DNA from: Aurantibacter_A sp965215845
GTDB lineage: Bacteria > Bacteroidota > Bacteroidia > Flavobacteriales > Flavobacteriaceae
Assembly: GCA_965215845.1 (NCBI GenBank)
Contig: CBDCEL010000004.1
Coordinates: 806,001-870,000 of the forward strand
Direction: 5' to 3'
Length of the DNA: 64,000 nucleotides
Shown here piece by piece: positions 7,482 through 15,205 of this stretch. The stretch's first letter is position 1. Every line of letters starts with the position of its first letter. The position numbers and the translations under genes are program-made. Under the pieces are notes generated by a model. The model saw only the letters and a list, made by a program, of their open reading frames with translations. It had not been told where the DNA came from and made no database searches.

Positions 7482-8267
7482 ATGAACATCTTAGATAAAA
7501 TCGTTGCTGACAAACGCAAGGAAGTTGATTTAAAAAAATCGCTGATTCCGATTTCGCAATTGGAAAGTTCGGTGCTCTTCAACAAAGAAACACTTTCCTT
7601 GGCCAATGCCCTACGGAACAGTGAAACGGGCATCATAGCAGAGTACAAAAGACGCTCTCCGTCGAAATCGACCATCAACCAGAATGCGAACGTCGGTCAA
7701 GTTGCCAAGGGATATCAAAAAGCCGGGGCATGTGGAATGAGTGTGCTTACCGATATTATATATTTTGGTGGTTCTTTGGAAGATCTATTGCTGGCTAGGG
7801 CCTCGGCGAGACTTCCCATTTTAAGAAAAGAATTTATCATCGAAGAATACCAAATCTTGGAAGCTAAGGCAAATGGTGCCGATGTTATTCTTTTGATAGC
7901 TGCGATTTTGTCCAAAACGGAAATCAAAACGTTTTCAGAATTCGCCAAAAGTTTGGGTCTGGATGTTCTATTGGAAGTTCATAATGAAGAAGAGCTTCAT
8001 AAATCACTGATGCCAAGTTTGGATATGTTGGGCGTCAACAATCGCAACCTAAAAACCTTTGAGGTCGATTTGAATGCCAGTCGAGAACTTTCAGGAAAGA
8101 TTCCCGATGAATTTGTGAAAGTCTCTGAAAGCGGTATCAGCAGCCCAGTGGTAATTCGTGATTTAAAGACGTATGGATATCAAGGATTCTTAATCGGGGA
8201 AAACTTTATGGCAACAAACAATCCGGGAAAAAGTGCCAAGGAATTTATAGAACAACTGAAGGCATGA
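7482..8267 (+). CDS. trpC: Indole-3-glycerol phosphate synthase
   Basis: Closes the indole ring from CdRP with loss of CO2 and water. A TIM-barrel protein of 261 residues from the ATG at 7482 (MNILDKIVADKRKEV); the in-frame ATG-less extension upstream lies in the inverted-repeat region. Characteristic motifs are IIAEYKRRSPSKSTIN (substrate-binding lysine), SVLTDIIYFGGS, LRKEFIIEEYQILEAKANGAD and the C-terminal VSESGISSP. The C-terminal codons overlap trpF by 4 bases, so the two are separate polypeptides but probably coupled in translation. Confidence 0.96.
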   Translation: MNILDKIVADKRKEVDLKKSLIPISQLESSVLFNKETLSLANALRNSETGIIAEYKRRSPSKSTINQNANVGQVAKGYQKAGACGMSVLTDIIYFGGSLEDLLLARASARLPILRKEFIIEEYQILEAKANGADVILLIAAILSKTEIKTFSEFAKSLGLDVLLEVHNEEELHKSLMPSLDMLGVNNRNLKTFEVDLNASRELSGKIPDEFVKVSESGISSPVVIRDLKTYGYQGFLIGENFMATNNPGKSAKEFIEQLKA

Positions 8268-8899
8268 AACTCAAGGTTTGCGGAATAAAACATAACCCAC
8301 AAGAGGTCGCTGAATTAGAGCCTGATTATTTAGGCTTTATATTTTGGGAGAACTCACCCCGGTTTTTTGATGGTGAGATTCCTCAATTACCATCTGGAAT
8401 TAGGAAGGTAGGAGTTTTTGTAGATGCAACTTTGGAAGAAGTTTTGGAGAAAATCGAGAAATACGATCTTGGGGGAGTTCAATTGCACGGTAACGAAAGT
8501 CCTGAATTTTGCCGCCAAATCAAATACAAATGTCAGACAGGGCAAAATCGAAATTTGTCAATCATAAAAGTATTTTCGGTCAAGGATGACTTTGACTTTT
8601 CGGTCTTGAAACCCTACGAAGCAGTATGCGATTATTATTTGTTCGATACCAAAGGGAAGCTTCCGGGTGGCAATGGTTATACTTTTGATTGGAAGATTCT
8701 AAAAGATTATCCATCTACAAAACCCTACTTTTTAAGTGGTGGTATCGGATTGGATGAAGTGGATTCCGTAAGGGAATTCCTTGAAAGGCGGGAGTCGGAA
8801 TATTGCCATGCCATTGATGTGAACAGTAGATTTGAAATCGAACCCGGTTTGAAAAATATTGAAGAGCTAAAAAAACTTAGAGGATTACTGAAACTATGA
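8264..8899 (+). CDS. trpF: Phosphoribosylanthranilate isomerase
   Basis: Amadori rearrangement of phosphoribosylanthranilate to CdRP. The 211-residue TIM-barrel has the catalytic cysteine near the N-terminus (MKLKVCGIK), GFIFWENSPRFF, GVQLHGNESPEF, the aspartate in YYLFDTKGKLPGGNGYTFDW, and the phosphate-binding FLSGGIGLDEV with AIDVNSRFEIEPGLKN. The start overlaps the trpC stop and the end overlaps trpB, consistent with a tightly packed operon. Confidence 0.96.
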   Translation: MKLKVCGIKHNPQEVAELEPDYLGFIFWENSPRFFDGEIPQLPSGIRKVGVFVDATLEEVLEKIEKYDLGGVQLHGNESPEFCRQIKYKCQTGQNRNLSIIKVFSVKDDFDFSVLKPYEAVCDYYLFDTKGKLPGGNGYTFDWKILKDYPSTKPYFLSGGIGLDEVDSVREFLERRESEYCHAIDVNSRFEIEPGLKNIEELKKLRGLLKL

Positions 8900-10080
8900 A
8901 TTATCACGTAAACGAAAAGGGATTCTACGGAGAGTTCGGAGGAGCCTTTATTCCGGAAATGCTATATCCCAATGTAGAGGAGTTGCGACGTAACTATTTG
9001 AATATTATGTATGGGGAATCCTTTCAGCAAGAGTTCCATCAATTGTTAAAAGACTACGTTGGCCGACCTTCCCCGCTGTATTTTGCGAATCGTCTTTCAG
9101 AAAAACACGGATGCAAAATTTATTTGAAGCGTGAAGATTTGAACCATACCGGCGCCCATAAAGTGAACAATACCATCGGGCAGATTTTGATGGCCAAAAA
9201 ATTGGGCAAGTCTAGAATTATAGCAGAAACCGGCGCCGGGCAACATGGCGTGGCCACCGCCACGGTATGTGCCTTAATGGGCATACAATGTATTGTTTAC
9301 ATGGGTGAAATCGATATTGCCCGACAAGCGCCGAACGTGGCCCGAATGAAAATGTTGGGCGCCGAGGTTCGCCCGGCGCTTTCGGGAAGCCGCACTTTGA
9401 AAGACGCCACGAACGAAGCCATAAGGGACTGGATCAATAATCCGGTCGATACCCATTACATTATTGGTTCGGCCATCGGCCCACACCCCTACCCCGACAT
9501 GGTTACCCGATTTCAATCGATTATTTCGGAGGAAATCAAATGGCAGCTAAAAGAAAAAGAGGGTCGTGAAAACCCTGATTATGTGGTGGCCTGCATTGGA
9601 GGTGGAAGTAATGCCGCAGGCACATACCATCACTTTTTGCATGAAAAAGATGTGGGAATCATAGCCGTTGAAGCCGCTGGCAAAGGAGTGGAAACAGGAA
9701 AAAGTGCAGCAACATCGGCTCTCGGAAAAGTGGGGATTATTCATGGTTGTAAGACGATGTTGATGCAAACACCTGACGGTCAAATAACAGAACCCTATTC
9801 CATTTCGGCAGGTCTTGATTATCCAGGTGTAGGGCCCATGCATTCACATTTGTATAAATCGAAAAGGGCCGAATTTTACTCAGCAACCGACGACGAGGCC
9901 ATGACCGCTGGATTGGAATTATCGCAGCTGGAGGGAATCATTCCCGCCATTGAAACAGGGCATGCGCTTGCCATTTTTCAACATAAGAAATTCCAGGCTG
10001 AAGATATTGTGGTCATCAGTCTCTCCGGAAGGGGTGATAAGGATTTAGACACCTACATTGATTATTTTAAGTTAGCATAA
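8896..10080 (+). CDS. trpB: Tryptophan synthase beta chain
   Basis: PLP enzyme joining indole and serine to tryptophan. 394 residues, standard length for the catalytic TrpB1 type. The PLP lysine lies in HTGAHKVNNTIGQ, the phosphate loop in CIGGGSNAAGTY, and the catalytic glutamate region in AETGAGQHGVATA. The N-terminal GEFGGAFIPEML is typical. It overlaps trpF by 4 bases and its TAA shares an A with the trpA ATG. Confidence 0.97.
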   Translation: MNYHVNEKGFYGEFGGAFIPEMLYPNVEELRRNYLNIMYGESFQQEFHQLLKDYVGRPSPLYFANRLSEKHGCKIYLKREDLNHTGAHKVNNTIGQILMAKKLGKSRIIAETGAGQHGVATATVCALMGIQCIVYMGEIDIARQAPNVARMKMLGAEVRPALSGSRTLKDATNEAIRDWINNPVDTHYIIGSAIGPHPYPDMVTRFQSIISEEIKWQLKEKEGRENPDYVVACIGGGSNAAGTYHHFLHEKDVGIIAVEAAGKGVETGKSAATSALGKVGIIHGCKTMLMQTPDGQITEPYSISAGLDYPGVGPMHSHLYKSKRAEFYSATDDEAMTAGLELSQLEGIIPAIETGHALAIFQHKKFQAEDIVVISLSGRGDKDLDTYIDYFKLA

Positions 10081-10850
10081 TGGGCAACAGGGTTATAGAC
10101 AAACTGAAAGAAGATAAAAAACTGCTTTCCATATATTTCACGGCTGGTTACCCAGCACTAGGCGATACCGTCAAAATAATTCAGGATTTGGAAATGAACG
10201 GGGTCGATATGATCGAAATCGGATTGCCCTTCAGTGATCCCTTGGCGGATGGGCCGACCATTCAAGAAAGTTCGACCAAGGCTTTGAAAAATGGAATGAC
10301 CTCGGAAATTCTGTTCGACCAAATACGTGATATTCGAAAAACGGTCTCCATTCCCTTGATCATCATGGGCTATTTCAATCCCATATTGCAATATGGCGTG
10401 GAGGCTTTTTGTAAAAACTGCCAAGAAATTGGGATCGACGGGTTGATTATTCCCGATTTGCCGGTTGATATCTACCATAAAGAATATCAGCCCATTTTTG
10501 AAAAATACGGCCTGATCAACATTTTTTTGATTACCCCACAAACATCAGAGGAACGTATTCGGTTTATTGATTCGGTCTCGAAGGGATTCATCTATATGGT
10601 TAGTTCTGCCAGTGTCACAGGTTCGAGATCAGGATTCGGGAATGCCCAGACCGAGTACTTTGGGCGCATCGCCAAAATGAATTTGGAAAATCCACAAGTT
10701 GTCGGTTTCGGCATCAAAGATTCCCAAACATTTGAACAAGCCACAGAACAGGCCAAAGGGGCCATAATCGGTTCGGCCTTTATCAGTTATCTGAAACAAA
10801 ACGGTGTGGAAGAAATTGGGGGTTTCATGTCCAAAATACGCCAAGGGTGA
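10080..10850 (+). CDS. trpA: Tryptophan synthase alpha chain
   Basis: Cleaves indole-3-glycerol phosphate to indole and glyceraldehyde 3-phosphate; indole is channelled to TrpB. The 256-residue TIM barrel shows the catalytic glutamate in DMIEIGLPFSDPLADGP (which also holds the catalytic aspartate), the loop GYFNPILQYGVEAF and the phosphate-binding region VSSASVTGSRSGFG plus GFGIKDSQ. The start overlaps trpB by one base. The stop TGA overlaps the GTG start of the next small gene. Confidence 0.97.
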   Translation: MGNRVIDKLKEDKKLLSIYFTAGYPALGDTVKIIQDLEMNGVDMIEIGLPFSDPLADGPTIQESSTKALKNGMTSEILFDQIRDIRKTVSIPLIIMGYFNPILQYGVEAFCKNCQEIGIDGLIIPDLPVDIYHKEYQPIFEKYGLINIFLITPQTSEERIRFIDSVSKGFIYMVSSASVTGSRSGFGNAQTEYFGRIAKMNLENPQVVGFGIKDSQTFEQATEQAKGAIIGSAFISYLKQNGVEEIGGFMSKIRQG

Positions 10851-11083
10851 AAGACCTCATTGACAATTGGAAGGTCGTCGTACTTCTTTGCCTGACCCTA
10901 GGTCTGGCCCCCTTTGCGCCAGAACCACATCTTTGGGGCAAAATCAAATGGGTGGCAGGAGGTGCCTTGGGCATGAAAGTTATGGACTGGTTCGATTTAT
11001 TGTTGCACGCCCTGCCATGGATTTTAATGTTACGATATTTCATTTTGCGATTTGGTTCAGCCAAAAAAAAGAGGGAGTCTTAA
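10847..11083 (+). CDS. Small membrane protein at the end of the trp operon
   Basis: A 78-residue protein with a GTG start that overlaps the trpA stop (GTGA). Two hydrophobic segments are visible: about residues 8-25 (VVVLLCLTLGLAPFAPEP) and about 47-66 (DWFDLLLHALPWILMLRYFI), with a basic tail ending AKKKRES. I recognise it only as a conserved small membrane protein of flavobacteria whose function is not known; similar short proteins are sometimes labelled RND-transporter related, without real support. Its overlap with trpA implies co-transcription and coupled translation with the trp genes. Confidence 0.65.
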   Translation: MKDLIDNWKVVVLLCLTLGLAPFAPEPHLWGKIKWVAGGALGMKVMDWFDLLLHALPWILMLRYFILRFGSAKKKRES

Positions 11084-11120
11084 AAAAGAGCTCCCCTTAA
11101 AAGCTCGAACAATCAGATTG

Positions 11121-12188
11121 TCATCTCGTAAACGCCCCCCATCTTTGGTTCACGGCCTCTTCAGCATCCATGAGGGCCAGTACCTCTTCGGCTATATTCT
11201 CGCTCAATTCCAAATGGGTCGTAAAACCGACACAGGAGGCGTTTATTTCGCCCAAGACGTAAATATCTTCCCCGGTCTTTGGATTCGTATCCAAAATAAA
11301 ATCGGCTGTCCAAATCAATGGAAGATCGTAGTTGCCCAATCGGGATTGAATGTCCTTTAATGAAGATTTTACCGACTTCACCAAATCGGGCCACTGCTCA
11401 GGTTTGTCATAGCGATATTTGGCTCCTGAAAAGAGTGTGGCGGAAAAAGCATCCGCTGTGTCAGCAGGCTTTTTATGCACTACGTTCACCACATTGTCTC
11501 GCAACATCAATACGCGTATTTCACCTTCCTTGATCCTTGGCAAAAAAGGCATATCCAACAACATACCTCCAAGGCCTTCCAAATACGGAATACAGAACTC
11601 CAAGAAATCCTGTAGAGTTCGTTCCTCGGTATGATTGTCCTTGGCCTCGGTGAGTTTTAATTTAGCATCCAAGGGAATCTTGCCTTTGTACCTGTCCGCA
11701 TTCAATACTTCTACACGCCATATTCCCTCACCAGTAGAGCCTCTATTCTGCTTCAACACCCGAACCCCTTTTGCCAAGCTTATAGGGAAATGTTCTTTTA
11801 GCTCGTCAAAGTTGAAATAAGTATAAACGTCTTTGGGAACAATCTTTGTACCCTTCAATCGTTCCACCGAGTTCTTGGCTCCATAGGCGATCATTGCATC
11901 GGGGTGCGGTAAACCTTCTACCCCGTTGGAAACCAGTTCGCGAAGCATTTGAAAATAGCCTGTCTCATCCCGTAAATTCCCAGGATTTACCCTACTGATG
12001 TATGCATCGGCCTTTTCCTTGGTATGACAATAAATCTCACCACGGTCTTCGTCACGATAAAAAATAATCTCAGCAGTCCAACCCCGTTTTTTCAAGGAAT
12101 CGATAATCGGTTTTGAATCCTTTCTAAATCCGTATTTGCCTTTGTCCGTTCCCCCACGGGCCTCAAAAATTACAACATGCTTATTCAT
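11121..12188 (-). CDS. ATP-grasp-like protein, Cj0069 family
   Basis: A 355-residue cytoplasmic protein of the Cj0069-type group. The N-terminus MNKHVVIFEARGG, an internal KQNRGSTGEGIWRVEV and the C-terminal LPLIWTADFILDTNP plus VLGEINASCVGFTTH resemble the nucleotide- and Mg-binding parts of ATP-grasp ligases (the final acidic-N-A-S pattern fits the metal site). The substrate is unknown. It is convergent with the trp operon and divergent from the M20 peptidase; no partner gene gives a clue. Confidence 0.75.
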   Translation of the reverse strand: MNKHVVIFEARGGTDKGKYGFRKDSKPIIDSLKKRGWTAEIIFYRDEDRGEIYCHTKEKADAYISRVNPGNLRDETGYFQMLRELVSNGVEGLPHPDAMIAYGAKNSVERLKGTKIVPKDVYTYFNFDELKEHFPISLAKGVRVLKQNRGSTGEGIWRVEVLNADRYKGKIPLDAKLKLTEAKDNHTEERTLQDFLEFCIPYLEGLGGMLLDMPFLPRIKEGEIRVLMLRDNVVNVVHKKPADTADAFSATLFSGAKYRYDKPEQWPDLVKSVKSSLKDIQSRLGNYDLPLIWTADFILDTNPKTGEDIYVLGEINASCVGFTTHLELSENIAEEVLALMDAEEAVNQRWGAFTR

Positions 12189-12515
12189 GACATATTCATA
12201 TAACGTTAATCCATATATAGGCTACTGTTAAATTCAAAACTAGAGGTGCCGGATATGACAAAAAATGATATTTGTCAGCTAAGCAACATACTCTGGTCAC
12301 CTATCGATTTCCTCCTACCTGAAATAACAAGTAAAAGTCAGGTACCCATACCAACTAAAGGTCGATTCATCTTTAATTCTGTATTATATTTGGCAAAATT
12401 TTGAAAATTGTCTTGGAAAGAATAGCTTCCCCCTTTGAAGTTAAGTATCGCCTACGGACTAATTTTGACTTTCTTCATTTTTCAAATTTCATGTTCACAA
12501 AGCCATAACTACATT
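12189..12515. other. Divergent intergenic region with two inverted repeats and a -7 box
   Basis: 327 bases between two divergent genes. It holds TGACAAA (12256-12262) / TTTGTCA (12271-12277), a perfect 7-base inverted repeat with an 8-base gap. It also holds TACCTGA (12316-12322) / TCAGGTA (12338-12344), a second perfect 7-base repeat. A TATATTTG box at 12385-12392 can serve the M20 gene. A TTG-started in-frame extension of that gene (from 12435) exists but is less likely than the ATG at 12516. Confidence 0.5.
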
Positions 12516-14018
12516 ATGAAAAAACTGGTTTTTTCTTTTTTGATGCTATTCCATTTTACTTTGGGGTATGCCCAAGATTCCGTTGCCTTGAAATCACAAG
12601 TGGCCAAGGCCATTCAAGATTTGCGCGAGTTTGTCGCCATACCCAATGACGCCCTGGATCATGCAGATATCAACAGAAACCTGACCTGGCTGACCCAGAA
12701 ATTCAATGCCCGCGGGTTCAATTCATCTATTCTCCCTACGGATGGGGAGTCACTTTTTTTTGCTGCGTTGCCCATGCAAGACCAAAAACCCACGATCTTG
12801 TTCTATATGCATTTCGATGGGCAGTCGGTAGATGCTTCAAAATGGAATCAGCCAGACCCATACAAAGTAGTATTAAAATCGAAGGAAGGCGATAATTGGA
12901 AAAACGAATCCTTCGAAAGTTTGAATGATGACATTGATTACGATTGGAGATTGTTTGGGCGGTCCACCTCTGATGATAAAGGTCCGATCGTGATGTTTTT
13001 AAACGCCATCGATCTATTGAAAAAAGAGGAGAAGGACATTCCCTTTAATGTAAAGGTCATTTTGGACGGGGAAGAAGAAAAAAGTAGCAAACCATTGCCA
13101 AAGGCCGTCAAAGAATACCGTGAGCTTTTGGAGGCGGATTTTCTTATAATCAACGACGGACCTATTCATGTTTCAGGAAAACCTACAATTGTTTATGGTT
13201 GTCGCGGAATTACCTCACTTTCGCTCACCACCTACGGACCAATAAAACCACAACACAGCGGGCACTACGGCAATTATGCGCCGAACCCTGGATTTCAGCT
13301 GGCGCAGGTACTTGCGAGTATGAAGGACAAAGAAGGTCGGGTATTGATCAAGGGTTACTACGATGGAATTTCCTTCGATGAGCCCACAACCGCCATATTA
13401 AAAAGTGTACCCGATGATACCAATGCGATCAATGAAAATCTAGGTATTAAAACCCCGGAAAGGGTAGGAAGTTTTTATCAGGAAGCGCTGCAATATCCAT
13501 CGCTGAATATTCGCGGTCTAGGTTCAGGGTGGGTGGGTGCCAAAAAACGAACCATCGTACCAGAAAGTGCCACTGCGGAATTAGACCTGCGATTGGTGCC
13601 TGAGACCGATGGCACCCGTCTTAAGAGGCTAGTCAAGAACCATGTTGAGCAGCAAGGTTTTTATGTCATAGACTCCGTTCCTGACAAAGAACTTCGTATG
13701 AAACATGACAAAATCATGATGATAAATGAAGGTTCGGTCACCGATGCTTTCCGCACGGATTTAGATAACCCATATGGCAATTTTTTGGTGAACACCTTGA
13801 AAAATAATTTCGGCGAAGAAGTAGTTCAGATTCGCATTATGGGCGGCACCGTACCGATAGCCCCTTTTATCAACGAATTGAAGATTCCTGCCTTCATCGT
13901 GCCCATGGTCAACCCGGACAACAATCAGCACAGTCCGAACGAAAACCTGAAAATCGGGCAAATCGCTTATGGAATAAAGACTTTTTATGCAATTTTGAGT
14001 TCAGAAATAGCAAAATAG
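12516..14018 (+). CDS. M20 family metallopeptidase, exported
   Basis: A 500-residue zinc exopeptidase. The ATG at 12516 starts a clear signal peptide (MKKLVFSFLMLFHFTLGYAQ). Metal ligands can be placed: histidine in LFYMHFDGQSV, the bridging aspartate in GRSTSDDKGPIVM, the catalytic glutamate pair in ILDGEEEKSSKP, and a later histidine near the C-terminus (NNQHSPNENL). M20 dipeptidases and carboxypeptidases trim peptides; export suggests use of external peptides. The following gene is a carboxypeptidase-D-regulatory-like surface protein 44 bases downstream, perhaps in the same transcript. Confidence 0.9.
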   Translation: MKKLVFSFLMLFHFTLGYAQDSVALKSQVAKAIQDLREFVAIPNDALDHADINRNLTWLTQKFNARGFNSSILPTDGESLFFAALPMQDQKPTILFYMHFDGQSVDASKWNQPDPYKVVLKSKEGDNWKNESFESLNDDIDYDWRLFGRSTSDDKGPIVMFLNAIDLLKKEEKDIPFNVKVILDGEEEKSSKPLPKAVKEYRELLEADFLIINDGPIHVSGKPTIVYGCRGITSLSLTTYGPIKPQHSGHYGNYAPNPGFQLAQVLASMKDKEGRVLIKGYYDGISFDEPTTAILKSVPDDTNAINENLGIKTPERVGSFYQEALQYPSLNIRGLGSGWVGAKKRTIVPESATAELDLRLVPETDGTRLKRLVKNHVEQQGFYVIDSVPDKELRMKHDKIMMINEGSVTDAFRTDLDNPYGNFLVNTLKNNFGEEVVQIRIMGGTVPIAPFINELKIPAFIVPMVNPDNNQHSPNENLKIGQIAYGIKTFYAILSSEIAK

Positions 14019-14062
14019 CACTATTAGCGACCATATTTCGTTTGGTTATATAAAGGCCCGTA

Positions 14063-15022
14063 ATGAAATTAAAACCGCTGCTTTTACTTTTTTTTATCTC
14101 CCATGGTTTTTTTGCCCAAGACATTCAAATAGTCGACAGCTTGGATTTTTCACCCGTGCCTTTTGCCACCATTTCATTCGGGAATGGCCTGGGTACCTTC
14201 GCCGATGAAGAGGGAGGGTTTTCATTTTCCAAGAAAAAGTATGCCGATATCGATTCATTGTTTATATCGGCGATCGGGTATGCCGACAAAGGCATAAAGA
14301 TGGATTCGACTGTTCAAAAAGTAAAATTGAAACCCGAGGTTTCCCGATTAAGCGAGGTCATCATCTCGGCGCCCAAAGAAGGAAAATTTAAATTTAGGAA
14401 GCAAAAGGGCCAAACACATACCGACGTCTTCACCTGTTGGTTGCCGACCGTAGAAAGCGAGGTTGCCGTTCTTTTCAACAGATATGAAAACAGGGCAACC
14501 CAAATATCCAAACTGTATCTACCAATAAATGCCGAACGGGAATATAAATCAAAGGGCAAAGGTAAATTCGCCACGATTTTTCGCATTCAATATTATGAGA
14601 ATCGGCAGGGCAGTCCCGGACCACCTATAGCCTATGAAAATGTGGTCTTCCCCATCAGTGAAAAGCAAGATAAGATGTTCGAGCTCGATGTGTCATCAAA
14701 ATCGATTTTTATTCCTGAAAACGGAATGTTCATTTCGCTGCAGGTCCTGGGTTATGCGAACAAGGAAGGGAAACTGGTCGATTCAAAAAAATACCGTGAA
14801 ATAAAAACAGCTAGGGGTGTTCAAAAAATCTCAACCTCCTTTAGACCATTATTGCCCTTTGTCAAAGGTTTGCCGAACCAAAGTACTTTCGTTAGACGTA
14901 TCTTTTTCAATGATAAAAAATGGCAGGTTTTTGATCGAACCTACAACAAGAACTCAAAACTGATACAAACCGGACATAAAAATTACGGGATGGGTGCCGA
15001 ATTCAAGGTTTGGGAAAAATGA
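14063..15022 (+). CDS. Carboxypeptidase-regulatory-like domain protein, exported
   Basis: 319 residues with a signal peptide (MKLKPLLLLFFISHGFFAQ). The first domain (about 20-95) has the pattern DSLDFSPVPFATISFGNGLGTFADEEGGFSF, the beta-sandwich found at the N-terminus of many Bacteroidota outer-membrane and surface proteins. The remaining ~220 residues are beta-rich and I do not recognise them; LSEVIIS links the two parts as in SusC-like proteins, but no TonB-dependent barrel follows. Probably a periplasmic or surface protein of unknown role. Confidence 0.75.
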   Translation: MKLKPLLLLFFISHGFFAQDIQIVDSLDFSPVPFATISFGNGLGTFADEEGGFSFSKKKYADIDSLFISAIGYADKGIKMDSTVQKVKLKPEVSRLSEVIISAPKEGKFKFRKQKGQTHTDVFTCWLPTVESEVAVLFNRYENRATQISKLYLPINAEREYKSKGKGKFATIFRIQYYENRQGSPGPPIAYENVVFPISEKQDKMFELDVSSKSIFIPENGMFISLQVLGYANKEGKLVDSKKYREIKTARGVQKISTSFRPLLPFVKGLPNQSTFVRRIFFNDKKWQVFDRTYNKNSKLIQTGHKNYGMGAEFKVWEK

Positions 15023-15205
15023 CCAGTCATTATAATTCATCCGTTAAAGCCCTAGACCGCCGTAAACGCTTCCTTAAATTAATATCCCAGTCAAATAAAT
15101 AACTGTCATTGGGTGACCTAACTTGATGCCCAGAATTCGGACTCAGATTGAACACCGTATAAAACTATGATCGCTTAATGGACTACGAAAACCTGGCCTT
15201 TTGAA

